This document shows, in pieces, positions 1 through 10,587 of a DNA stretch of 64,000 bases. The translations under genes and the position numbers were made by a program. The notes beneath the pieces are model-generated. The model saw only the letters and a list, made by a program, of their open reading frames with translations, ran no database searches and had not been told where the DNA came from. The DNA is from Gonatopus flavifemur (Eukaryota; Arthropoda; Insecta; Hymenoptera; Dryinidae), in assembly GCA_018340375.1 (NCBI GenBank), contig JAFFJZ010000012.1:3472001-3536000 (forward strand). Direction: 5' to 3'. Within the stretch, counting starts at the first letter, position 1, and the number at the start of each line of letters is the position of its first letter.

Positions 1-40
1 AGTTTTGGAGTGTGATAACACAACGATATAGTAAATTCTG

Positions 41-951
41 ATGGTATATAATTGTCGTTCGAAAGGTCCAAGCGATATCGGAAGTTCAAATGAACGGACT
101 TCCAAACAATATACGGGTCCTCACGCTCCTCTCACAAGCAAGGATGATAAAAATATATGGCATCCATCCGAAATCGTTGTAGATCAAAATACCGAACCCA
201 TAAACGATCATCGCCAAGTGCCGGAATATGAAATGAAATTCAAACAATCCGTTGCTCCGGAGGATATTTTTCTAGGAGTAAGTGAATCAATTTTAATTAA
301 TCAACGAAATGTGAGAGACGATAAGAGTCAGATGTTTGAATTATTCGTTCGGAAAATGTTGAAATGAAATTTAGATGGGTTTCAAGACTCCGGGAACGGC
401 TTCTTGCGAATGGTTGTCAATCTTTGTAAAATTACCAGGAGAAGTACGAGAAAAAGTAGAACTTTCGGTAGAATCTGAAGCAATAGACGTGCGCAGTGAA
501 AGGTAAGATCCTAGAATGGAATCAAAGGATTTATCTTTCAAAGTTGAAAAAGTTTCATTGCGTTACTCGAATGTGGACAACCTGTATAGCTAATGAAACT
601 TTTTCTACTGTTTCAAAAGGTACAAAGTCAATCTTGTTGAACTGGGTTCAAAAGTATCCATGAGGAATGAGAATCATTCGATTTTTTCAAAATTGAAATA
701 CATGGGAAGTAGTTTTTCATATGACATTGTTAAGTGACTGACAAAATTGTGCAGTATGGCTCTGTTTTGATGACAATTTTCCATCGAGAGTTACATAAAA
801 ATGAAGAAATTCTCATTTCAGATACCGATTACATCTTCCCACGCCACATTCGGTGGATCCTAATGGTTCTTCCGCAAAATGGCATTGCGACGAATGCACT
901 TTAGAGATAACTTTGAAATTAGTACGAGATTTAGATGATGTGAATTTTTAA
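41..951 (+). CDS. PIH1D3: PIH1-domain dynein axonemal assembly factor, 3' exons (DNAAF6/PIH1D3 type)
   Basis: Three exons join into a PIH1/CS-like protein: 41-277, 375-502 and 822-951. The introns (278-374 and 503-821) have GTAAGT/GTAAGA donors and TTAG/TCAG acceptors, with phases 0 and 2. The joined protein holds family signatures in order: PEYEMKFKQSVAPEDIFLG, then MGFKTPGTASCE across the first junction, then KLPGEVREKVELSV, RYRLHLPTPHSVDPNGSS and a C-terminal LEITLKLVRDLDDVNF. Family knowledge: such proteins work with HSP90 co-chaperones in the cytoplasm to pre-assemble ciliary dynein arms. The visible 164 residues are shorter than vertebrate members (about 214), so the N-terminus probably lies in exons before the window. 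The ATG at 41 follows an in-frame stop at 32-34, and an acceptor AG at 64-65 just before the GPSDIG motif is an alternative exon start. No breaks are seen, so this is probably a live host gene. Confidence 0.88.
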
Positions 952-2518
952 TAAACTTCTTTGACGTCGAAGAAAAGATGATGACGCATCATAATTATCG
1001 ATTATCGCTTTGAATTGAGAAGCCTTCTTATCATTTTTCTATTCACTTTCATACGATAGGTGAGATCGATGATGGTGATATTGACGCGAGAACAACAACG
1101 TATCTTTGTATTTTATCTTTGTCAAAACGTATTTCACGCCCTATCATCAATTTCAATTCTATACTCAAAATAATAATATGTAAAAGTAGTAACGTTCCTA
1201 CGCATCATGAATATCACTGAATATAATTTATTACATTATGTATTGTAACAGACGTTACGTCATAATTATTCATCGCTCTTTATAACACTCGTTGAAATAA
1301 TTTGAGATGTATAATTAATATATTAGTATATATATATATTACATGTGATGTGTTATTCTTCGTTTATGATAATATTTGTAATTCATACGACAGAATTAAA
1401 GTATCTTCGAAATAAATATATTTCCTGTATATCAGAATGAAAGGATTTTTTATTTTATATATTTATATGGTTTCCCTGGCGAAAAGAAAATCTCCTGAAA
1501 GAGTTAGAAACTTGTCAGGTAGTGATGCATACCGAATATCTTCAACTTTCTCTGAATTTTTCTGATCGAAATTTAAGAATTTCTCAGGATTCTTCGGAAT
1601 ATTTTTGCATCTCTCAGAATTTGTCCAAGACTTTTTGAATCTTTTTGAATTTCCCTAAATCTCTAAATTTGTCTAAATCCTGAGGAATTTCGTTTATTCA
1701 AAAACTTCCTCCAAATTTCCTTGGTGAAAATCGTAATTCAAGAAAGTGAGAATTTGAATGAACGAAGTGTGAAAATGTTTGAATTTCCTCCTAAGTCAGT
1801 TGACTTTTGGGTGACACTTCCAGACTGCTTTGTACGTTCTCTGAATTCCTGTCTGAGTTTTCAAAATTTTCTTGATATTCCTCTGCGCTTTTCGAAAAAT
1901 TTCTGAATCAATCCGAATGGCTTGAATCCCTTGGAACTTGGGATCGAAATTCGGATATTCTTGAATTACTATCTCTGGAATCTAAGGTAGAAAATTGATT
2001 GAAGGTCACTTTTCTCCCAATTTCCCTGCAAGTCTTTGGCTCCCTGTAAAAACTATAATCAACGATTTTACTAAATTCGATTTTGTCTCAATTTTTTCGA
2101 ATTATCCTGGAATTTCTCTGAAATTGTCAACCGAAAATTCTCCTCGATTAACTTCTCTCTTAATTCTGCCTCAAAAGGAATTTCAATTGATTTTCTATAC
2201 ACAGTGAACAAATGATTTTTAATTTACATTGAAAGGTATGCAAATTATTCCTGTGTTCAATGAAGCCTGTGTAGTCTCTCATGACGCCAGATAGTAGAGA
2301 ACTTTAGCTTTAGTATCGGTTTTCCAACTATCGGACACTTTGATTTTGTCCATCACCAATCATTCAAACACTTGAACACGTTACTCTCTGAGAGGGAATA
2401 TAGTAAGAGACGCCCGAGTGCATTGGAAGACTTGTTGATTTTTAGGATAAAATTTCTCAATCACTTTGTATAGCGTATCAAGAAACTACGAGAAAGACCA
2501 GTTCACAGATTTTTAATC
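952..2518. other. 3' UTR and AT-rich intergenic stretch
   Basis: The first ~460 bases are the likely 3' UTR. From about 1500 to 2210 the sequence is rich in degenerate TTTCTGAATTT-like words that give short chance ORFs with no recognisable protein. Nothing else was found. Confidence 0.5.
1411..1416 (+). promoter_or_regulatory. Candidate polyadenylation signal of the PIH1-type gene
   Basis: A canonical AATAAA lies 460 bases after the stop codon at 949-951, with an ATTAAA about 15 bases before it. It is the first convincing signal in a very AT-rich 3' region. The assignment to this gene is inference from position. Confidence 0.45.
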
Positions 2519-2728
2519 CTCCGCGGAGAAAAGTTTGCTGTAAAATTTACCTTATGTCCGATAAATATAGGGATAACATTAAATTGCTGTAATTTATACC
2601 GCAATATTTATTAGATTTATTTCAATATATGTGACTACTGCAGCAGACTTTGGTTGATCGAACAGGAATTTCGGTATATTTTACAGTAATTTGATGCTGT
2701 CCCTATAATTACAGCAATTTTCCGCCTG
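2519..2728. repeat. Fold-back MITE-like repeat
   Basis: Two arms pair imperfectly. The left arm (from about 2519, GCGGAGAAAAGTTTGCTGTA) reaches a block reading TTGCTGTAATTTATACCG near 2583-2602. The right arm (about 2672-2728) is its reverse complement with several mismatches. The right end abuts the next element directly, so its target duplication cannot be read. Confidence 0.55.
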
Positions 2729-3230
2729 CACGGAAAAAATAAGTAGTCCAAATTTTCGTTGACTACAAGGAAAAAATAATTTAGCTGCAGCAGCTAAATG
2801 GCTAGCACAGACACGGACAGCCATTAAATTAGCTTCCGCAGCTAAATTTTAGCTATCACCGCAAATAAATTAGCTACAAATGCAAATTTTTTTGCTATAA
2901 CAGCTAAAATTTAGCTGCAAGAGCTCATTTAATGGCTGTCCATGTCCGTGCTAGCCACTCAGGTGCTGCAGCTAAATTATTCTTTCCGTGTAGTATGCCA
3001 ATTTTGGACGGAGCACAAGTTTGAAAAGAATTCGTATACTGGATTTTAATAATTCGTCAACTGTGTTCACTATTCGAACAATGGAATCCACTTTTTTTTT
3101 CTCATCATCGGAATAATGGAAAGAGTCAACGAATTAATAAAATCCAGTGTACGAATTCTTCCCCAAATTGTGCTCCGTCCAAAAGTGACATACTAGCCAA
3201 CGAACATTTGGATCACTGATTTTGTCCGTG
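2729..3230. mobile_element. CACGGA-type MITE, interrupted by a related MITE
   Basis: The left end CACGGAAAAAATAAG is matched in inverted form by the right end at 3215-3230. Once the 2766-2990 insertion is removed, the arms stay inverted through the TTTGGACGGAGCACAA block (about 3002-3017, partner 3168-3184) and the ATTCGTATACTGGATTTTA block. The flanking dinucleotides are TG and TA, so the target duplication has decayed or differs. Confidence 0.75.
2766..2990. mobile_element. CACGGAAA-type MITE nested in the previous one
   Basis: The ends are CAAGGAAAAAATAATTTAGC and, inverted, CACGGAAAGAATAATTTAGC, flanked by TA at 2764-2765 and 2991-2992. The interior is made of AGCTAAATTTAGCT-like words and a second inverted pair (GGCTAGCACAGACACGGACA against TGTCCATGTCCGTGCTAGCC). 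Its position splits the left arm of the host MITE, whose intact counterpart is on the right arm, so the insertion order is clear. Confidence 0.85.
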
Positions 3231-3251
3231 TATGTCCATCAAATTTGGAAA

Positions 3252-3559
3252 CAGAGCCGTCTTTAAGCCAGAGCCCAGGGCCTCCTGCGAAAGGGGGGCC
3301 TCTCCGTAGAGAATCGTTAAGATTTTTATATATTTTTTTCAAAAGGTTACTTAAAAAAAATGGAATCAAGTTATTTTAAAAATGAAACTAATTCTAGATA
3401 TATAAAAAAGTGAAAATTCAGCTAATACTTATTTGAGAGAAAAATCATAATGATCAATGTTAGGGTGATTTTTGTTGAAATTTCAAGATTTTACCTCTCC
3501 TTACATGGGCCTCCACTCTAAGTAGGCCCAGGGCCTTCAAACAATGAAAGACGGCCCTG
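3252..3559. mobile_element. hAT-type non-autonomous element
   Basis: The inverted ends CAGAGCCGTCTTT and AAAGACGGCCCTG are bracketed by a perfect 8-bp direct duplication, TTTGGAAA, at 3244-3251 and 3560-3567. The subterminal GCCCAGGGCC blocks are also inverted. Eight-bp duplications and CAG...CTG ends are typical of the hAT superfamily. There is no coding capacity; it is a MITE-size relic. Confidence 0.88.
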
Positions 3560-3749
3560 TTTGGAAAGCTTGAAGGCTAGACACACAAATCATACGGAGG
3601 AGAAAACGTTACAAATATTCTACAAGAAATGCATATTTTATTTACGCATAAAATTCTACACAACTTATGACAAGTCCTATAAAACACGATACGATTCATC
3701 GTTCAATTACGGTAGAAAGACGAGAGTGATTCACAAATCGGATACTACT

Positions 3750-4648
3750 CAGTGAGCACTCTTAAGAGGAAGAGATCTTTAAGAGGTCTTTTGAAAGAGC
3801 CCTGTCAATGTTATCATATTGATATCTGAATGGTATCATTTTTCTGAGATCTCAGAAAAAAATCCTCTTAAAGAGTTCGTTTGGATAACATTCTGGCAAT
3901 CTCTTATTTTCCTCAGAAATCGACGCATCCCGTATGGGAAAATTTCGCTGAAAAATGTCTGTAAAACTATGAAAAATTTCTGAAAAAAAATGAAAAAACT
4001 CTGAGAATCTCTGAAATTTTGATGAGAAATCTAATATTTTTGGGACAGTCTTTACAGACTTTTTTCAGACTTTTTTCAGAGTTTTGTCAGAGTTTTTTCA
4101 TTCTTTTTCAGAGAAATAGTACCGAAATTGCACTCTGAAAAAACTCTGACAAAACTCTGATGGATTGCTAACATTTTTCTGACTTTTAGAAAAAAATTAA
4201 AAAATTTTCAAACACTTTTTCACACATGATATTTGAATACGGCATATGAATGTATTTATTGAATTTCAGGATTTTTCAATAATCAGAAAAATGTTAACAA
4301 TTTATTAGAGTTTTGTCAGAGTTTTTTCAGAGTGCAATTTCGTTACTATTTCTCTGAAAAAGTATGAAAAAACTCTGAGAAACTCTGAAAAAAGTCTGAA
4401 AAAAGTCTGTAAAGAATGTCCCAAAAATATTAGATTTCTCATCAAAATTTCAGAGATTCTCAGAGTTTTTTCATTTTTTTTCAGAGATTTCTCATAGTTT
4501 TTCAGACATTTTTCAGCGAAATATTTCCATACGGGATCTGATGACATTCTGATATCTTTACGTTAACCTTCTGAAAGGTCTGTATCTGACCTTTTACACA
4601 TATTTAGGAGATCTTTGAGAGCTCCGAATGATAACATGATGTTCACTG
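3750..4648. repeat. CAGTGA-ended fold-back region holding a second fold-back
   Basis: The outer ends CAGTGAGCA and, inverted, CAGTGAACA lie 0.9 kb apart, and the sequence just inside them is AAGAGATCTTT-like on both sides but diverged. The outer limits are therefore tentative. The well-supported part is the inner fold-back at 3929-4535. Confidence 0.4.
3929..4535. mobile_element. CCC...GGG fold-back element with ~250-bp arms
   Basis: The left arm from CCCGTATGGGAAAATTTCGC and the right arm ending in CCATACGGG pair almost base for base for more than 200 bases. They include the CAGAGATTCTCAGAGTTTTT and GTCCCAAAAATATTAGATTT blocks. The flanks are AT on both sides, but AT is its own complement, so this could be either a 2-bp duplication or the end of the repeat. 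A transcript would form a long hairpin. Confidence 0.75.
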
Positions 4649-5239
4649 GATACATTTGAAACTACAGAAAAAAATCTATCATTTTCTATGGGAAATTTTC
4701 AACAGGATAATCCTTGCTCTAAATCGATCGATAATATCTTCCTTCGAGTATAGATATTCATATTTCGTGGCTCCACATTCCAATATGAATCAATCGATCA
4801 ATCAATGCGAATAATTATTCTCACATATCATATTTTTTTTTTCTGTCTGCACCCTCTTTGCACAAAAAATCCTCTGTGAATAATTGTTCCCATATCTCAT
4901 ACGTCACGCACCTGTTTTATCACATACCATTTATAACGTTCTCTATGAATCAGCGAACTTTAGAATACGTAAAAAACTGATTTTTTGATAATTCTACATC
5001 AATTTTACAAGACAAGCACATAATTCTACTTTTTACCTCTTCATTCATCCTCGATAAATAAAATGAAGAGGAAAACCAAAAAGAAGCTATGCTTCGCATA
5101 TCGCATTCGTACCACGACCGGAATTTTGGAAAGAAAAATTATAGTTACAGTTCGAGCATCAGAAAGGAGAAAAAACAAAGAGAATTTGATCGAACGCTAT
5201 ACAGATATTCCCTTGTATCCTCGAAGGATCTCATAAAAT
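4649..5239. other. AT-rich stretch, nothing recognised
   Basis: Low-complexity AT-rich DNA. Short open frames here match no family I recognise. Confidence 0.4.
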
Positions 5240-5628
5240 CCCAAGTAGCACCAGCCCATATAGCACCGGGAGGTTTCCTGAACGTTCAGAAGACGTGCTT
5301 GATTTCAAAGAGAACGTGCAAATAACGTCTCAGGATGTTCTAAAAACGTCGCATGTATGTCCCAGAGACATGCAAAGGTCTCGGTTAGTTCTATCTATGT
5401 CCCCGTGTGACTTTGTGGTTTTTCAAGGTTAGTTTTCATGAAAGTACGTTTAGAAGACATGATGAGAACGTCTGGTAGTAGATAAAAAGAACGTGCTTAG
5501 AACGTATTCAAGGATACCAAATGGGAAGGTACTCTAAACGTTTGTAAAACTTGCTTCAGCGGGACCAAAACACGCAAAACCAAGAGCACGTTTTCAAAAC
5601 GTTCAAAGAACTTTCTGTGCTGTCTGGG
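5240..5628. repeat. CCC...GGG element, degenerate
   Basis: The left end CCCAAGTAGCAC is the same as the end of the clean element at 60937-61163. The right end, read inverted, is CCCAGACAGCACAG. The interior is rich in AACGTTC and ACGTGC words like other members. The flanks (AT and AG) do not match, so the element is old or my right boundary is wrong. Confidence 0.45.
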
Positions 5629-6925
5629 AGAATATACTATGAACGTTCTTAGAATATTCGGAATATGTTCTATGTACATTCGAATGAGACCGTTTCATAG
5701 GTGCTATGCATGTTCATCGAACGTCGATTGAATGAATATCGTACATTTCGAATGTACTATGTACGTTCTAAGTATACTTAAAACAGTCTCATTAGAAAAT
5801 TCCATGAACTTTTATCAGATTTTCTTCTTATCTCATTCGTATATTCAACGAAAGTTTCTATTTCGTACATACTTTGAATTTCTGTTGCTGCTTAGGATAT
5901 GTATCAGACAAAATAGTTCATTCACGATACGAATGGAATGAAATATAAGAATTTCTCTCATATTCGTTTGATATATCGTTTTGACTCATCATTAAGATTA
6001 TTCCCCGGTAAGTGCAATTTTTTCTTGGAAACAAAAGTATAAGATGATAAAAGTGAATCGATAGAAGACGAAATCAAATATCACGTCAGGCAATTAAACG
6101 TATACACACAGGTGTTTTTGGTGTGTGTATTTGGTATGACTACAGACAAATTCAAATATATCTCGTTTAACTTCGATTTTACTCGGTCCATCGGACAGAT
6201 TTATAGCTCTTTCAATTTTGTTCGCACTCGGATTCTGTACCGTATTTGAGACACACGTACGATTCGTGAGTTGGAAAATCGAGAAGGAAATATTATAGTC
6301 GTTGAAAATTTTTCCAGGCGGCAGCAGCAGCTGAATTCCCGAACCATTTATGGTTTTTCCATTCTCCAATATTATTGAGTTATATACGCGAATGGGAGAA
6401 AGAGGGACACAAACCTGCTCGATGATGCACCGGGAAATTTTTTCTAATGATGGCCTATAGCTCTTAACGATATCTACCTCTGTCCTCGTTGTTGATATTC
6501 GGTGGGAAAAGGAGAGAAGAAAAAAGAGCTTTAGGCTGTGGGTCATCCTCGCTTTAACGTGAAAATAATTGAGAGGTCGTCTCCGTGCGATGCATTTGAA
6601 ATGAATCACGAATCGTGATCTTTGTATATGAAATCAGAGCTTCTTCCATAAGCGTTGAATTATTGTGTGTCACACGTATCTTACATACTCGGAAACAATG
6701 AAATCAAGTTTTCCTTTATATTCCATATTCATTCGGTGTATAAAAAAAAGAAAGAATTATCGATGAATCGATTCAATTACGCATATACGATTTTCCTATG
6801 ATTCATGTCTTCTCGCAATAAATGAGGTACATAAAAACAAAAGACGGGAAATCGAATCGTGTAATTTTGATATATCGTGGAACTCAATGTCGTGTACATC
6901 TTAAAAAATAAAAAAAAAAAAAGAT
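5629..6925. other. Intergenic stretch without a supported gene
   Basis: The first 200 bases continue the ATGTACGTTC/AACGTTC-rich repeat. A 171-codon open frame on the minus strand (6094-6609) has no domain, no related copy in the window and no splice or promoter context, so it is not called as a gene. Confidence 0.4.
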
Positions 6926-6998
6926 TGCCCCCAGAGAGATTTGAACTCTCGACCCCTGGTTTACAAGACCAGTGCTCTAACCCCTGAGCTATGGAGGC
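6926..6998 (-). tRNA. tRNA-Thr (anticodon UGU)
   Basis: Read on the minus strand, the 73 bases fold as a full cloverleaf. The acceptor is GCCTCCA against TGGGGGC with discriminator A. The D-arm contains the A box TAGCTCAGGGG, the anticodon stem CTGGT/ACCAG holds loop CTTGTAA with anticodon TGT, and the T-arm contains GAGTTCAAATCTC (B box). No intron is present. A T-rich run directly after the 3' end (plus-strand A-run near 6907-6922) is a good pol III terminator. Nothing suggests a SINE or pseudogene. Confidence 0.95.
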
Positions 6999-7666
6999 GC
7001 ACATCCTCAGCGCCGTTAAAATGCCTTGAAAACGTATGCGCGTACAAAGGCTAGTATGACACGTGAAAATTCGATATCATTACCAACTCTCCAAGTGTTT
7101 CTGAAATCGTTGTATGATACGTTACTCGTAGTATCGTTCAAACATCACTTAATTTTTCTTTGAAACAACGATGAAGAAGAATTTTTGAATATTCGATTAA
7201 TTGATTTTCATAGCGAGAGTGAAATGCTCTGATATGATTATGATGCACACGAATAATACTTTTTATAACCACGTATATGAATACGAGGCAAGTATTATTT
7301 GCTGACGAATATACACATTGTTTCGAACGGTTCAACAAGGAAAAATCAACAAATGTCTTTTCGACCATCTGAATCTCTGTAGAAATCCTGCTGCACGTGC
7401 AAGTTTGATTAGCCGAACCATTATCGGACCATTTTGATTCGAGAATGGTAGGACAAAGAGAAGATGTGAGGTAAGAGATCCTATACCCGATCAGTCCTTA
7501 TCTTCTAGGTTTTTGTGGTTTAGTTGTGCAGACACTCTTCAACCAAAACATTTTCCGTAATTAATGGATCGGAAATTAACTTTTTCATTTGAAACTTCTA
7601 GCTAAATTACTTCGTAAATTCATGTTATAATGAAAATGATCGGGTTCTAGTCCCTGATCTGGTATA
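6999..7666. other. Region 5' of the tRNA, nothing recognised
   Basis: The short stretch next to the tRNA is relatively CpG-containing; the rest is AT-rich with only chance open frames. Confidence 0.4.
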
Positions 7667-7668
7667 TA

Positions 7669-7954
7669 CCCTGATAACACACGAAAAATTCTTTTTCAAA
7701 AACAAGAATAGAATTCTTGAAGAATTCTTTTCGAACTAATGAATTCATAGAGAGCTCTGGAGGAGTTCAATGTTTGGGACATTAACGAGTTCTTCAAGAG
7801 TACTAAAACAATACTTTCAGCATTGTCGAAAAACTCGTTAATGTCTCAAACATTGAACTCCTCCAGAGCTCTTTATGAATTCATTAGTTCGAAAAGAGTT
7901 CTTGAAGGATTCTATTTTTGCTTTTGAAAAAGAATTCTTCGTGTGTTATGTGGG
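7669..7954. mobile_element. CCC...GGG fold-back MITE
   Basis: This is a near-perfect palindrome: CCCTGATAACACACGAA at the left, inverted CCCACATAACACACGAA at the right. The arms of ~125 bases include GAACTAATGAATTCAT and GGAGGAGTTCAATGTTTG. TA lies on both sides (7667-7668 and 7955-7956). There is no coding sequence. Confidence 0.85.
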
Positions 7955-7968
7955 TAGGGTCTCTTACA

Positions 7969-8560
7969 TTCCCTGCTGAAAATCTCCCATAGAATCCGAT
8001 AGAAGAATTTTTCTATCGTTTTGTATGTGGTTTCTGGAACTGGAATTCCCGATATTCCATAGGTAAGTCACGATAAGAGAATTTTACGGCTGTTTATGGG
8101 GTGTTATCGTATTTTCACGATAGCAATCGCCACTCAAAATTTCCCATAGAATCCGATAGAAAAATGTTTCTATCGTTTTTCTTATGTGGTTTCTGAAACT
8201 GGAATTTCCGTTGTTCCATAGGTCATTCACGATAGAAGAATTGTACTCCTGTTTATAGGGTTCTATCGTAGTTTCACGTAGTTTTAGTAGAGATTTTTTC
8301 CTATTACTTCCCACATTCTAAAAGTATTCTAAAAGATATCTTTGAGATGTCTTATGCAATATGAGAAGAACGATTTAAAAAAGATTTGTTCTTGAGAAAG
8401 GATCTTTCTTAAATTCTTCTTTTTATGTTGCATAAGACATCTTGAAGATATTTTTTAGAATACTTTTGGAACGACATAGCCTCTGTTCCTATGTGGGTTG
8501 CTATATGATTTCTGAATTTGGAATTTCCGTAGTTGTGTAGATCATTCACGATCTAACTGT
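7969..8560. repeat. Tandem ~157-bp repeat, two full units plus an interrupted third
   Basis: The word CCCATAGAATCCGATAGA recurs at about 7986 and 8143, followed each time by TTTCTATCG, GTGGTTTCTG, a GGAATT(T/C)CCG block and CACGATA. A third, diverged unit resumes at 8498 with GATTTCTGAATTTGGAATTT after the 8310-8497 insertion. The leading CCCTGCTGAAAATCTCCCAT resembles the end of the fold-back at 19359-19792, so the array derives from that family. Confidence 0.7.
8310..8497. mobile_element. CCC...GGG fold-back MITE with TT duplication
   Basis: The ends are CCCACATTCTAAAAG and, inverted, CCCACATAGGAACAG. An inner inverted pair is AAAAGTATTCTAAAA(G/A)ATATC and GATGTCTTATGCAA. TT flanks both sides (8308-8309 and 8498-8499); TT is not self-complementary, so this is a true direct duplication. 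The host is the third unit of the tandem repeat around it. Confidence 0.82.
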
Positions 8561-9625
8561 GAATGACCGTGGACAATTTTTTTATGGATTCACAAAAACA
8601 TTGCTAATTTCTGTTTACACAAGAACAAGAAAATCAAAGTTTCGATTAAGAAACCAAGGAGGTTTGATTTTCTCTTAACTTTCTTTAAAAATCCACTAGA
8701 GGAAATGTTTGTGTAAAAAACTGTCAAATGTATTTATGAATCCACAGCTATAGGGACAACTATAGGTACCCTCTCGTGTGTTCCCCTATACAAAATGATA
8801 AAAAACATTATTTGAAGTTATTGGCATGATGCACTCACAGAAATGGTTTCTTGCTGTTACCGTCATTTTATTCTTGATATCGATTTTCTTCTCCAAAAAC
8901 AAAAAGCGGTTTCGTTTAAAAGTAATCATATCACGGATTGTCAGTGGACAAAAATATGATTCATGACTTTTGTTCAACGTAAGAATCTTAATTTCTTGTA
9001 AGAATTATTGCTTCTTGTGGTAAAAAAAATTTTCTTACGCTGAAACTAAATAAATATTCTTAGAAGTGACGCTTAACGATACGCTCCCCTCTCCTTAATT
9101 GGCAGCAGATCGGTCAGTGATAGATGTTTCAAGATTGATTCCAATGTATCGTGTTGTAAAGTGGGATAATAATGATAAACTCCAAAACAGTGATAATCAA
9201 ATGAAGCACTGTATTGTTGGTTTTTTGTATTACACATTATAGAAATGCCACGTCTTGTCGAATATTTCGAAAGTACAAGAGTATCGACCAGTGTACCGTG
9301 AATCAGATACCGTCCCAAGTGATACACCAATATTTTATTTGGAAAAACTCCATTATTGTACACAGTCAACATTTTGTGCTTTGCGATATCTTGGTTTTAG
9401 ATGTCTCTCAGACGAGTTTGAGACAAGAATTGGTCTGAAACTCGTCTAAAAGTGTTATGCAGGGCATATAAAACTTGTCTAAAACATATCGGAAGATACA
9501 AAATGTTTACTGGATAACAGAAAAGATTTCATTACCCTCAATAAAAAATTCATTGCATCAAGAAAATCTCTAAGTCTTATTTGAAAATTGCTTACGGTGA
9601 TCTCAAGACTATTTTTCTTGATGTA
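8561..9625. other. Intergenic stretch with a weak fold-back
   Basis: At about 8583-8745 the words ATGGATTCACAAAAACATT and CAAATGTATTTATGAATCCA form a diverged inverted pair around AAGAAAATCAAA/TTTGATTTTC. Overlapping open frames at 9073-9449 have no recognisable product. Nothing else is seen. Confidence 0.4.
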
Positions 9626-10587
9626 CACGGAGAGAAATGAATAGTTATATTCTCAATGTAGCATGGGAATGATTACTATGTTACATGGTGACGAAAATTT
9701 TTAGATGGTGCGAGTCACTTGACATAGTGATGCTCCTGATTTCATGTGGTAACATTAGCCCTGTTAACATAGTAATGATGACCATGTTACATTGGAGATA
9801 GTACTATGCAACTAAACATGAATCCAATGCTATAAAGTAATATTGACCATGATTTTTTCATTGATTATAACCCAAATTAAACTATTGACATGTATATACA
9901 CACAAGGCTTTTCAGTGAATGAGGTTATAAATAAATAAATTAGGTTATGAAATGGTTAATAGAAAGAAAAGGGAGCACACAGTCAGAAACAAATTATATC
10001 AGTCTTCTAAATAATAACTGTGTTTTTACTTGATTATTAATAGTGGGCTGACTACCGTAATAATACGTATAATATACAGGGTGGGGCATTTAAAGTGTCG
10101 CGGGCGTTTTTTCCAAAAATAAAGGAAGATACGAGAAAATTTTTCGGACAAAAGTTGTAGGGTACCGAGGGGGACATCCGATGGTGGCCTTGGCTTTGAC
10201 CTCAAATCTCATCTTCAAGGGCATTCTGAGATCAAGTCTTGTTTTTTAAATAGCATCTCATATTTTTTACTGCAGATTTGGATTCTAGGTCAAAAACCAA
10301 GAAACTTTTGTCTGAACCATTTTCCTGAAATCCGCAAAAATGGCGCTCAAATCGATATTGTTCCATTTTGAATCTGACATTCGAATAACTCGAAAACGAA
10401 GGGTCTTGCAAAAGAATGTTTCGTACAAAACTTGTCAATACACAACACATTTCAATCGTCTACATTACCACCATTCAGAGCTCACGCGATGTAAACAAAC
10501 GACGGGGTTCAGTGAAAATTCACGATTTTGAAAGTCAGTTTGTCAGTTACATTTGATTATTACTTAGTTTATGACAAATTGAAAATC

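Noticed and set aside
1721..2207. Short open frames after the PIH1-type gene
   Set aside because: They lie in low-complexity TTTCTGAA-rich DNA and look like chance frames.
3561..3755. 64-codon frame after the hAT MITE
   Set aside because: Begins in the target duplication of the MITE and has no domain.
6094..6609. 171-codon open frame on the minus strand
   Set aside because: Longest unexplained frame, but no domain, no family resemblance, no splice context and no support beyond length.
6777..7004. Open frame on the minus strand covering the tRNA
   Set aside because: It is a shadow of the tRNA-Thr gene.
8498..8560. Separate repeat after the 8310-8497 element
   Set aside because: It aligns with the preceding tandem units, so it is the continuation of the third unit.
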